In this document: piece by piece, positions 1 through 5,331 of the stretch | Layout of the letters: each line of letters starts with the position of its first letter | Numbering within the stretch: position 1 is the stretch's first letter | Origin: Porticoccaceae bacterium | GTDB taxonomy: Bacteria; Pseudomonadota; Gammaproteobacteria; Pseudomonadales; Porticoccaceae | Reading direction: 5' to 3' | DNA: 5,331 nt | Assembly (NCBI GenBank): GCA_023228865.1 | Contig: JALOAH010000168.1 | Location: 1 to 5,331 of the forward strand | Program-made: the position numbers and the translations under genes | Notes under the pieces: model-generated | Seen by the model: the letters and a program-made list of their open reading frames with translations, nothing else | What the model was told of the DNA's origin: nothing | Databases searched by the model: none

Positions 1-30
1 AGAAAAGAGGATTTTGCAGTATAAGAATAC

Positions 31-46
31 GGGCCTTCAATGGCCC
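31..46. repeat. Short stem-loop upstream of the nuclease gene
   Basis: GGGCC (31-35) and GGCCC (42-46) form a perfect 5-bp inverted repeat with a 6-nt loop, followed by an A/T-rich stretch (ATTTAATTT). It ends 24 bp before the ATG of the nuclease gene. It could be a weak terminator of an upstream gene outside the window or an operator. The stem is short and no run of T follows directly, so neither role is certain. A weak ribosome binding site AGGG (59-62) lies 8 nt before the ATG at 71. Confidence 0.3.
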
Positions 47-70
47 ATTTAATTTAATAGGGCAGATAGA

Positions 71-808
71 ATGCGAAATGATTTCCCAATATGGTTGGAG
101 CAACGACTTCCAGAAAAGAGCACACAATCAGCAAGGTTATCAGGAGTTAAAAAAATAGAAGAAGTCTATGGGGATCTGGAAGAGAATTTTTCTAATGGGA
201 AATTAAGAGAAATAATTGAGTCATTGACCTATACCTCTAATGACGAAAGATTAGGAAAGAGCAATCCATCAAAAATCCTCATTAGTGGAAACATTAGAAA
301 TGGACTTGCCACCTACAAAAGCGCTCTTAATCTTTATTTGGAATTTCTAGAAAACACAGGAGAGTCATCCATAGAAAACAGAAATTTCTCAAACATTGGC
401 AATATCGAAGCAATAGCCAAAGAAAACAATTTGATTCAGCAACGATTCACTTTAGAGCGCGATATGCAAGCTGCTTTAAGGCATAACATTTCTTTGCTAG
501 ATTCAAAATTAAGAATTATTGATGATGGCGCTGAACGAGCTGTCGATTCTGGCCTAATAGATATAACATGTGAAGATAGTGAAGGAATTGTAGTTATTGA
601 ATTGAAAGCTGGGAAGGCAGACAGTCGAGCTATCGGTCAGATACTTGGCTATATGGGTGATTTACAAGAAGAAGAAAGCACCAAACAAGTTAGAGGCATT
701 CTCATTGCCCATGATTTTGACCGTAGAGCTAAAGCCGCTGCAAGAGTTGTACCGACTCTGAAACTGATGACTTACAGCATTGAGTTCAAATTTACTGAAA
801 ATAGCTGA
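71..808 (+). CDS. PD-(D/E)XK nuclease, NucS-like C-terminal domain
   Basis: This 245-residue soluble protein is probably a DNA endonuclease. The C-terminal half (about residues 125-241) shows the ordered motifs of the PD-(D/E)XK fold as found in NucS-type enzymes: E130 in LERDMQAAL, D164 in GLIDIT, the ExK pair E177/K179 in VVIELKAGK, and Q190 in AIGQILGYMG. The following VRGILIAHDFDRRAKAAARVVP and the final YSIEFKF strand also resemble NucS C-terminal domains. The N-terminal part (about 1-95) is not the usual NucS DNA-binding barrel. It has the pattern FPIWLEQRL ... TYKSALNLYLEFLE, recalling a small helical domain at the N-terminus of several restriction-like or defence-associated nucleases. 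No signal peptide or membrane segment is visible. The start is the first ATG, with AGGG 8 nt upstream. The gene converges on the rep remnant and has the same AT-rich composition, so it probably belongs to the plasmid backbone. The fold assignment is fairly secure; the biological role (restriction, repair or plasmid defence) is inference. Confidence 0.75.
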   Translation: MRNDFPIWLEQRLPEKSTQSARLSGVKKIEEVYGDLEENFSNGKLREIIESLTYTSNDERLGKSNPSKILISGNIRNGLATYKSALNLYLEFLENTGESSIENRNFSNIGNIEAIAKENNLIQQRFTLERDMQAALRHNISLLDSKLRIIDDGAERAVDSGLIDITCEDSEGIVVIELKAGKADSRAIGQILGYMGDLQEEESTKQVRGILIAHDFDRRAKAAARVVPTLKLMTYSIEFKFTENS

Positions 809-913
809 ACAACACACAAAAATCTAATTCCGCCAATTTTATTCGCTATCGCTCATTCCTAACGGATCATCTAATTTTTGGATGTGATTATTATTGATTT
901 CTTTTCAATGATG

Positions 914-950
914 CCCTTATGGGATCAGTTTTGCTCGCACCCTATAAGGG
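914..950. repeat. Inverted repeat downstream of rep
   Basis: CCCTTAT (914-920) and ATAAGGG (944-950) form a perfect 7-bp inverted repeat with a 23-bp spacer. Each arm lies inside a local near-palindrome: CCCTTATGGG at 914-923 and CCCTATAAGGG at 940-950. It sits between the convergent ends of the nuclease gene and rep. It could be a bidirectional transcription-end structure, a protein-binding site, or part of the replication origin region. No T-run typical of a strong intrinsic terminator follows it. Confidence 0.4.
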
Positions 951-990
951 TAATTATCTGATATACCCCATGAGATACCAAAGTAGGAAA
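951..990 (-). other. Candidate ColE2-type replication origin
   Basis: In ColE2-type plasmids the origin lies directly downstream of rep. Here, about 42 bp past the rep stop on the minus strand, the string TATCAGATAA (complement of 954-963) matches a block I recall from the ColE2 origin. Two ATACC repeats (963-967 and 975-979, 12 bp apart on the plus strand) lie next to it. The position fits and the short string fits, but the rest of the minimal ColE2 origin is not clearly recognisable, and my comparison is from memory. Apart from this and the inverted repeat beside it, the 809-1004 interval shows no gene. Confidence 0.3.
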
Positions 991-1004
991 GTACAACTAA
1001 GTGA

Positions 1005-1480
1005 TTACGCATATAAGTTGAACTGTTTTTCTATTTCATTCCAGTTTCTCTTTACACTTAAAATAGAGCATTCGGCACGAATAGAAACAGACTTTTGAGT
1101 TATCGGTGTGCCTTGTGCTTTTAACTCTGTTGCAGCCTGAATAATTCTTTCCTTCAATGACTGGCTTCTCACTTTGTGTGAATAATGCGCTCCCAAAGAT
1201 TCCTTTTGCTTTTGTGGCATATCTTCTGAAAGTTGCATAATTCCTTTTTTCCTAAACTCTCCATATCTGTTTCTCCACGTGTAGCCACTCACTGATTTAG
1301 CTGTGGAAATCACTTCTTTATGAAGTAAAGAACCATTATCAGATTGGGAAATGAATTGGCTGTTGATTTCAAAAGCATGTTCTTCCACTGCTGTTATGAA
1401 GCCTGTGTGGTCGTTTAAGCAGTGCTTAACCTTCGTATAAGCCCAGAAACGAAGATTGTTAAACAGTGTGCTGTTTCTAC
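1005..1480 (-). pseudogene. Rep C-terminal fragment, ColE2/replicase family, cut by IS66
   Basis: This is the remaining C-terminal part of a plasmid replication initiator/primase. It begins within the conserved motif (G)RNSTLFNNLRFWAY, the entry to the PriCT-1 helical domain of replicase-family Rep proteins. It continues with ISTAKSVSGYTW, another PriCT hallmark. It ends in a helix-turn-helix-like stretch (SLKERIIQAATELKAQG, then ITQKSVSIRAECSILSVKRNW) similar to the DNA-binding tail of ColE2-type Rep. The N-terminal replicase/primase domain is absent because an IS66 terminus abuts the coding sequence at 1481. An apparent ATG at 1491-1493 lies inside the IS end and is an artefact of the insertion. 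The family call is strong, but the fragment cannot be a working initiator alone. The AT-rich codon use contrasts with the adjacent IS. Confidence 0.8.
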
Positions 1481-1508
1481 GTAAACGGTACATCTATCCC
1501 ATTATTCC
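1481..1508. repeat. tnpC-side terminal repeat of IS-A
   Basis: Reading inward on the plus strand, it starts GTAAACGGTACATCTATCCC and continues to ATTATTCC. It shares GTAA, CG, TAC, ATCT and CCCAT-ATT blocks, in order, with the opposite end, but several indels are needed to align them. The outer boundary is supported by the rep frame: native GGT (Gly) AGA AAC would become CGT AGA AAC if the IS supplies the base at 1481, matching the conserved G-R-N motif. The tnpC stop (1502-1504) lies inside this repeat. Confidence 0.6.
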
Positions 1509-3223
1509 AAGACAGCCAGATTCATGGCTAAATCCTGGTCATGGGTATTCCACGGCAACAAGGCCTCAATTTCATCGACCGTTTTCGCCAACGGCAAACG
1601 TTCAAGCACAAAGCGCAGCCACGCATAAGGCTCGCGGCCATTGGCCTTGCACGTTTCGAGCAACGAATAAAGTACCGCACTGGCATGCGCGCCGGCAGGT
1701 GTGTCACTGAACAACCAGCCCTTTCTTCCCACCACGAAGGGGCGGATCGCTGTGCCTTCCAAGATATTGTTGTCGATGGGCAAATCGCCACGCTCAATAT
1801 AGCGGATCAGTCGCGGCCAGACCCTGTGCAGATACCCCAATGCTTCACCCAGCTTGCCCTTGGGCGTGACCTCCGGCAAGGTGTCATCCAGCCACGACCG
1901 CAGCTTGTGCAGAATCGGCAGGCTGTGCGTCTGGCGCGCCTCGAAGCGCTGCGCGTCGCTCACGTCTTTCAGCTTGGCCTCGATACGGTACAGCCGGGCG
2001 AACAGATCCAGCGCATAGTCTGCGCGGGCACTCTTGCCCTTGGGGCTGGCGCGCTTGGCTTCAACGAACTTGCGTCGCGCATGGGCTGCGCACGCCAGGT
2101 GCTCCACCCCAGGCAGGCGTGCCACCGGCGCGTAGCCCTCGTACCCGTCGGTCATCAGGTAACCCTGCCAGCCTTCGAGCAGACGCACCGGTATCTGCCC
2201 CGAACGGCTGGTCTCATAATCAAACAACACTACCGTGCGCCCCGGCGGCCCGCCGCGTTGCACCCACATGTAGCTTTTAGCGGTCGGACTTCGCCCCGGC
2301 TCTTTCAAAACCTGAACCGTGGTTTCATCCATATGGATGACCGGCGCATCCAGCAAGGTGTCGCGGGCCAGATTGTGCAGCGGCTGCAAGGCCTGGGCGA
2401 GCCGGATCATGGCCCGTGCCATGCTCTGGCGTGGAATCTCCACGTGATGGCGGGCCATCACCTTCTCGAAGCGTGCCAGCGGCAGGCCATCGACATACTT
2501 CACCACCGCCATCATGGCCAGGAACCCGGCGCTGAAGTTGCTGCGCGGCAGAATCTGCGCCGGCGCCGGCTGCTGCACCGGCGCCTGATCGCCCTTGGGG
2601 CAGGCGTAACGCGGGCGTACCGTGCGGATCACACGGATTTGCATCGGCACGATGTCCAGCTGTTCGCTTACGTCTTCACCGATGCGCACCAGGGGTGTAC
2701 CGCAGGGGCATTGGCGTTCTTCTTCGGGGACATCAACCAGGAACTCGACGCGGGGCAGTTCAGGCGGCAGGGCGCGGCGATGACCACGCTTGGGGCGAGG
2801 CATGTTGTGCGCGGGCGCGGGTTCGCCCTCGTGTTCGTCTTCGAGGTCAGCGGCCTGTTCGGCCAGGGTTTCCACTTCGTTGAACAGTTCACCCTGATGC
2901 GACTCGCTGCTGGGGCCAAACACCTTATGCCGGGCCAGGCGCCATTGTTCGAGGATACGCTGAACCGCTTCGGCCACGCCGGCGGCTACGTCAGCGGCCA
3001 GCCGCTGCTCAAAGCTCGCTTCAAGCGCCTGACGGTGGTGTTCAAGCTGTGCGGCAACTTGCGTGGCAATTTCGCGTTCCAGGTTGGGGCGAAGCTCTGC
3101 CAGCACCTTTTCACGTTCAGCCCGTAACGCAGCCTGGAAGGCCTCGACCGAGCGCGGCAGTGCGCCGATTTGGGCGGCGACTTCTGTCAGGGATAGAGGG
3201 GCGGCTGCATGCTTTTCAGACAT
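1502..3223 (-). CDS. tnpC: IS66-family DDE transposase TnpC (IS-A)
   Basis: The 573-residue protein catalyses transposition of the element and has the usual full IS66 length. Residues about 28-100 form a charged coiled-coil/leucine-zipper region ending in [11 protein letters not shown], the usual IS66 N-terminal mark. Residues about 155-215 are the small zinc-binding-like domain, with CPCG at 172-175 and C208. The catalytic DDE residues are D299 (HMDETTVQV), D359 (LMTDGYEGY) and E489 ([19 protein letters not shown]), with AHARRKF at 380-386. The end includes the family signature EALLPWN (553-559). No frameshift or stop is visible, so the gene looks intact. The ATG is 20 bp past the tnpB stop, with no obvious ribosome binding site. 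A long open frame on the opposite strand is only its shadow. Confidence 0.97.
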   Translation of the reverse strand: MSEKHAAAPLSLTEVAAQIGALPRSVEAFQAALRAEREKVLAELRPNLEREIATQVAAQLEHHRQALEASFEQRLAADVAAGVAEAVQRILEQWRLARHKVFGPSSESHQGELFNEVETLAEQAADLEDEHEGEPAPAHNMPRPKRGHRRALPPELPRVEFLVDVPEEERQCPCGTPLVRIGEDVSEQLDIVPMQIRVIRTVRPRYACPKGDQAPVQQPAPAQILPRSNFSAGFLAMMAVVKYVDGLPLARFEKVMARHHVEIPRQSMARAMIRLAQALQPLHNLARDTLLDAPVIHMDETTVQVLKEPGRSPTAKSYMWVQRGGPPGRTVVLFDYETSRSGQIPVRLLEGWQGYLMTDGYEGYAPVARLPGVEHLACAAHARRKFVEAKRASPKGKSARADYALDLFARLYRIEAKLKDVSDAQRFEARQTHSLPILHKLRSWLDDTLPEVTPKGKLGEALGYLHRVWPRLIRYIERGDLPIDNNILEGTAIRPFVVGRKGWLFSDTPAGAHASAVLYSLLETCKANGREPYAWLRFVLERLPLAKTVDEIEALLPWNTHDQDLAMNLAVLE

Positions 3224-3243
3224 GCAGCATTATACCGTAAATA

Positions 3244-3600
3244 TCACATAACAGATTGATATTTCAGTGTTTTATGAGGATAATTCGCCCATAAATCAAA
3301 GCCTTCCAAGAGCCATTCAAGCTCTTTGGGCGAGAGCGTCACGGTAGCCTGCACACCCGGCACCGGCCAGGCAAAACGCTCTTTTTCCAGCCGCTTTTGC
3401 CACAGGCAGAAGCCGTTACGGTGCCAGTACAAAATCTTGATGCGGTTGCACTGACGGTTCACGAACACGAACAGCGTGTCGCCAAAGAGGTTCAGCTCCA
3501 ATTCGCTTTCCACCAGGGCGGCCAGCCCGTCGATCTGCTTGCGAAAGTCCACCGGCACGCAGCACAGGTAGACCTGTCCAATAGAGGCCCCCGGGTGCAT
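3244..3600 (-). CDS. tnpB: IS66 accessory protein TnpB (IS-A)
   Basis: The 118-residue IS66 Orf2 protein is needed with TnpA and TnpC for transposition; its biochemical role is not well defined. Family marks are YLCCVPVDFRKQIDGLAALV (11-30), LFGDTLFVFVNRQCNRIKIL (38-57), then LYWHRNGFCLWQKRLE and RFAWP. The ATG (3598-3600) overlaps the tnpA stop as TGATG, which indicates translational coupling. The same frame stays open far upstream inside tnpA, but the overlap and the family's usual length of about 115-120 residues decide this start. The gene looks intact. Confidence 0.95.
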   Translation of the reverse strand: MHPGASIGQVYLCCVPVDFRKQIDGLAALVESELELNLFGDTLFVFVNRQCNRIKILYWHRNGFCLWQKRLEKERFAWPVPGVQATVTLSPKELEWLLEGFDLWANYPHKTLKYQSVM

Positions 3601-3968
3601 CAGCGCACCTGCTCGGCCAGTGCCTGGCGAACCTGCGCCAGCCACTGCGGGCTGGGCAAACCGGGCAGTTCCAGGCGCAGGCTGGTGCCAAGCGCCAGCA
3701 CGTAGCGATTCACCGCAACTGTGTGATCGGCATCGGTGACGCCTCCCACGCTCACCGGCACGAACTGCCGTGGTATCGGGGCGGCTGCGTTCGCGTTGAC
3801 CTGCGGTGCGTTCAACTTCCGGGCTTTCAGGCGCCGGCGCCAATAATACAGGCTTGAGACCGGCAACCCTTCACGTTGCGCGTAGGCTTTGGTGCCGATG
3901 CCTTCGTTGGCAATCGCATCCAAGTGCATTTCCCACCAAGCCTGGCCCGGCCCTCGACTCGTCGACAT
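3600..3968 (-). CDS. tnpA: IS66 accessory protein TnpA (IS-A)
   Basis: The 122-residue IS66 Orf1 protein has a helix-turn-helix-like N-terminus. Residues about 10-50 (WWEMHLDAIANEGIGTKAYA, then EGLPVSSLYYWRRRLKAR) have the pattern of the IS66 TnpA type that probably binds the element ends. The C-terminal part includes LGTSLRLELPG. I chose the ATG at 3966-3968 because AGGAG (minus strand, 3977-3981) lies 8 nt upstream. An in-frame ATG seven codons earlier (3987-3989) has no such site. The stop overlaps the tnpB start by one base. It is a different subgroup from the TnpA of IS-B downstream, so the two elements are not copies of each other. Confidence 0.92.
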   Translation of the reverse strand: MSTSRGPGQAWWEMHLDAIANEGIGTKAYAQREGLPVSSLYYWRRRLKARKLNAPQVNANAAAPIPRQFVPVSVGGVTDADHTVAVNRYVLALGTSLRLELPGLPSPQWLAQVRQALAEQVR

Positions 3969-4027
3969 CCTTGGTTCTCCTATCTTCATGCAGAACCGAT
4001 ACGATGCCCGACCGACGTGCTATGAAC

Positions 4028-4058
4028 AATTATGGGGGAGATGGAGCGCGTACGTTAC
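4028..4058. repeat. tnpA-side terminal repeat of IS-A
   Basis: Reading inward on the minus strand from 4058, it starts GTAACGTACGCGCTCCATCT and continues CCCCCATAATT. It aligns with the other end through GTAA-CG-TAC, ATCT and CCCAT(A/T)ATT, but carries about 7 extra bases (GCGCTCC) in the middle. GTAA also occurs 5 bp further out (ending at 4063), so the exact terminus is uncertain by 5 bp. Confidence 0.5.
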
Positions 4059-4142
4059 TTTACCAAACAACCGCTCGTAAATGGCTGGCTCAGGGCGTCG
4101 CAACGATAATCAATACGCTGCTTGCGGCGTTCTTCTTGGCCC
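4059..4142. other. Unassigned 84-bp segment between the two IS66 elements
   Basis: This stretch lies between the tnpA-side end of IS-A and the tnpB stop of IS-B. It may be the IS-B sequence that follows tnpB, or foreign DNA at a deletion junction. On the minus strand one frame reads QEERRKQRIDYRCDALSQPF and continues to a stop at the IS-A border. I do not recognise it as TnpC or Rep. No RNA gene or clear repeat is seen. Confidence 0.4.
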
Positions 4143-4462
4143 CTAAACCTGGCTGGGCTTATGCGTGCGAGCCGGTCGTCGCCAGTCAATGCCTTCGAGC
4201 AACATCGACAGCTGCGCCGGCGTCAGGTGCACCGCACCCGATTCGGCACGGGGCCACACGAAGTGGCCATTCTCGAGCCGCTTGGCGAACAGGCACATTC
4301 CATCTCCGCTCCACCAGAGGACTTTCAGGCGGTCGCCCCTGCGACCCCGGAAGACGAAGACGTGGCCGCTAAATGGATCTGCTTCGAGCTTGTCGTGAAC
4401 AATGGCGGCCAAGCCATCGAATCCTCGACGCATGTCGGTCACGCCAGCGGCAGGCCCATCAT
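4143..4462 (-). pseudogene. tnpB: IS66 accessory protein TnpB (IS-B), frameshifted near the start
   Basis: The body is a clear IS66 Orf2: [57 protein letters not shown] and [14 protein letters not shown]. The expected start, ATG ATG GGC CTG CCG overlapping the tnpA stop as ATGA (4459-4462), runs into a stop after seven codons (TGA at 4439-4441). Homologues usually read [20 protein letters not shown]. Here MMGLP is followed almost directly by the AGVTDMR part in another frame, which suggests a deletion of about 25 nt. Translation could still begin at an in-frame TTG (4473-4475, inside tnpA) or at the internal ATG at 4431-4433, but the normal N-terminus is lost. Confidence 0.7.
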
Positions 4463-4869
4463 CGCAAGGCCTCAATCAGCATGCCCAGCGTCTCATGGTC
4501 AACGTCCTCCAGGTGCATCTGCCCTTTGGAAAGGACGATGCTCAGCCGCCGTACACCTGTCGTCGCTTCTGAAGTGGTGGCCCTTTCCGGCTCTTCCAGG
4601 GTCGACGCCACGGGCATGGCCGTAGCCGTTTCGATGAGCCGGACCGGCAGTAGGCAGGGTTCACTCACGTGCGCCGGCTGAACTTCTCCGTACTCACCAC
4701 GGAAGTATTCGGTGCGCCAGCGGCACAACTGATTCGGATGCAGATCATAGGCTCGGGCGATCTCTGCCACCGTGGCAGCCTGCTCCAATAAAAGCTCAAC
4801 CACTTCTCGTTTGAACGCGCGGCTGAAGCGACGACGGGGCTGGTTTCGGTAAGTGCTCTCTGATGACAT
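4459..4869 (-). CDS. tnpA: IS66 accessory protein TnpA (IS-B)
   Basis: This is a 136-residue IS66 Orf1 protein. The N-terminus is basic ([19 protein letters not shown]) and leads into a helix-turn-helix, [20 protein letters not shown] (about residues 33-52), as in transposase-8/TnpA-type proteins that bind DNA. The C-terminal part ([20 protein letters not shown]) is less conserved. The start is ATG at 4867-4869; a TTG three codons upstream in the same frame is less likely. The start codon lies at the base of a perfect hairpin. The stop overlaps the original tnpB start as ATGA, as in intact IS66 operons. The gene looks intact although the element has lost tnpC. Confidence 0.9.
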   Translation of the reverse strand: MSSESTYRNQPRRRFSRAFKREVVELLLEQAATVAEIARAYDLHPNQLCRWRTEYFRGEYGEVQPAHVSEPCLLPVRLIETATAMPVASTLEEPERATTSEATTGVRRLSIVLSKGQMHLEDVDHETLGMLIEALR

Positions 4870-4900
4870 AGGTTCCAACGTATTTTTGGTTGGAACCTAT
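4868..4900 (-). promoter_or_regulatory. Perfect 12-bp hairpin over the tnpA start codon (IS-B)
   Basis: ATAGGTTCCAAC (4868-4879) and GTTGGAACCTAT (4889-4900) are perfect inverted repeats separated by the 9-nt GTATTTTTG. In the tnpA mRNA the 3' arm includes the A and U of the AUG and the bases where a ribosome binding site would sit, so folding should hide the start. This resembles the protection of IS10 and IS50 against read-through transcripts. It could also be a DNA operator for TnpA. The repeat is certain; its role is inferred. Confidence 0.55.
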
Positions 4901-4923
4901 TCTCGCTATTTGGTGCCGGCCTT

Positions 4924-4949
4924 CAAGACGGCCATGGGCGGGTGCTTAC
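4924..4949. repeat. tnpA-side terminus of IS-B
   Basis: On the minus strand it reads GTAAGCACCCGCCCATGGCC inward from 4949. The GTAAGC start fits IS66-family ends, and the RTX reading begins immediately outside. The opposite end is missing, so the repeat cannot be confirmed by pairing. The octamer next to it, gatgatgt (4950-4957), would be one copy of the target duplication; no second copy is seen in the window. Confidence 0.6.
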
Positions 4950-5331
4950 GATGATGTGCTGGTGGGTGGTGCAGGTACTGATACCATCACTGGTGGAGAA
5001 GGTAAGGATGTCATCACTGGTGGTGCTGGTGACGACCAAATTATCCTGACCGAGACTACTGCAGCACGTGACATCGTTGTTTTCGAAGCATCCGCTACCG
5101 AGAACGGTGCAGATACCATCACGGATTTTGCTGCTGGAGCCGCAACCACTTCAGACGTTCTGGATGTGTCGGCTTTCTTGGGTGCTGATGTGGTGTTTGA
5201 GAAGGTCGCAGATGGCGCCACGGTTAACACGTCAGATCTTAACGTTCTGGTATTTGAAACCGCAGGTGATATCACGGCAGCGACGACCACATGGGCCGCA
5301 AACCAAAGTGCGGTTGTGGTAAATGGTGCGG
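4950..5331 (+). CDS. RTX repeat protein, partial (5' cut by IS66, 3' off window)
   Basis: The open frame DDVLVGGAGTDTITGG continues to the window end without a stop. Three consecutive RTX nonapeptides, GGAGTDTIT (4965-4991), GGEGKDVIT (4992-5018) and GGAGDDQII (5019-5045), form a calcium-binding beta-roll. The following region, with DIVVFEASATENGADTITDF and SDVLDVSAFLG, resembles the C-terminal part of type I-secreted RTX or S-layer-like proteins, so the product was probably exported to the cell surface or medium. The N-terminal part is not in the window: the frame starts at the end of IS-B, and no ATG start is present upstream before a stop at 4869-4871. The C-terminus also lies outside. The gene is therefore disrupted here, and the parent protein's function cannot be told from this fragment. 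Confidence 0.8.

Larger units (their letters stand above)
1481..4058 (-). mobile_element. IS66-family insertion sequence IS-A (complete gene set)
   Basis: The element is about 2.58 kb, a normal size for IS66, and carries tnpA, tnpB and tnpC in the standard order on the minus strand. The tnpC-side terminus is placed at 1481, where GTAAACGGTAC begins on the plus strand and the rep reading is broken. The tnpA-side terminus is placed at 4058, reading GTAACGTAC inward on the minus strand. A second GTAA ending at 4063 is a less likely alternative. Both ends begin GTAA, as IS66 termini do. The flanking octamers, gtttctac (1473-1480) and tttaccaa (4059-4066), do not match, so no target duplication is visible and the element probably took part in a later rearrangement. 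Confidence 0.8.
4143..4949 (-). mobile_element. IS66-family element IS-B, truncated (tnpC missing)
   Basis: Only the tnpA-side terminus, tnpA and a damaged tnpB of a second IS66-family element remain. The terminus is placed at 4949, where the minus strand reads GTAAGCACCCGCCCATGGCC inward, a typical IS66 GTAAGC end. Directly outside it an RTX coding frame runs on. No tnpC is found between tnpB and IS-A; the remnant may extend into 4059-4142, but this cannot be shown. Its TnpA and TnpB differ clearly from those of IS-A, so it is a distinct element that can no longer transpose without help. Confidence 0.8.

Noticed and set aside
809..1004. CRISPR array, tRNA or small RNA gene in the gap
   Set aside because: There is no regularly spaced repeat, no cloverleaf pattern and no clear promoter-terminator pair. 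Only a 7-bp inverted repeat and short direct repeats are present.
1481..1493. ATG at 1491-1493 as the true start of a small Rep protein
   Set aside because: The ATG lies inside the IS66 terminus, and the protein begins in the middle of a conserved Rep motif, so it is a truncation product.
1541..3127. 528-codon open frame on the plus strand opposite tnpC
   Set aside because: It is the antisense shadow of a GC-rich gene. The minus-strand frame has all IS66 TnpC motifs including D299, D359 and E489, and the plus-strand product shows no recognisable domain.
3244..3843. 199-residue version of TnpB starting inside tnpA
   Set aside because: The first 81 residues are out-of-frame tnpA sequence. The TGATG overlap and family length support the start at 3600.
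4077..4100. GTAAATGGCTGG as the missing right end of IS-B
   Set aside because: It begins with GTAA but shows no further match to the GTAAGCACCCGCCC terminus of IS-B, and no tnpC lies between it and tnpB.
3806..4372. 188-codon plus-strand frame across the IS-A/IS-B boundary
   Set aside because: It is antisense to tnpA of IS-A and tnpB of IS-B and crosses an IS terminus, with low-complexity Arg/Pro/Ser-rich composition and no known domain.
4946..5290. 114-codon minus-strand frame opposite the RTX fragment
   Set aside because: The Ser/Val/Ala/Pro-rich product is the complement of RTX Gly/Asp codons. The plus-strand frame has three RTX nonapeptides.

Overview
The window is a mosaic from a Gram-negative bacterium. 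A gammaproteobacterium or another proteobacterium is likely, because two IS66-family elements, a ColE2-type plasmid replication gene and an RTX-type secreted protein occur together. The genus cannot be fixed from the sequence. The left part (1-1480) is clearly AT-rich and reads as plasmid backbone. From 1481 onward the DNA is much more GC-rich and consists mostly of insertion-sequence genes, followed by the RTX fragment.

Layout: 71-808 (+) encodes a 245-residue PD-(D/E)XK nuclease with a NucS-like C-terminal half. The 809-1004 interval has no gene and holds an inverted repeat plus a candidate ColE2-type origin just past the end of rep. The interval 1005-1480 (-) is the C-terminal part of a ColE2/replicase-family Rep protein, cut at its conserved G-R-N motif by an IS. 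The interval 1481 to about 4058 is an apparently complete IS66-family element (called IS-A here) with tnpA, tnpB and tnpC on the minus strand. The interval 4059-4142 is unassigned. From 4143 to 4949 lies the 5' part of a second, different IS66-family element (IS-B), with tnpA intact, tnpB damaged near its start and tnpC missing. From 4950 to the window end is the C-terminal region of an RTX repeat protein on the plus strand, entered by the end of IS-B.

In each IS66 element the three genes would normally act together: tnpC carries the DDE transposase, and tnpA and tnpB are accessory proteins translated from overlapping frames. IS-A may be autonomous. IS-B as seen here is not. IS-A is flanked by rep on one side and by IS-B-associated DNA on the other, with no matching 8-bp target duplication, so it probably marks a deletion or replicon-fusion junction rather than a simple insertion. 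I do not see a clearly new multi-gene system. The most notable points are the nuclease architecture, the probable rearrangement at IS-A, a perfect 12-bp hairpin over the tnpA start codon of IS-B, and the remnant of a ColE2-like replicon.
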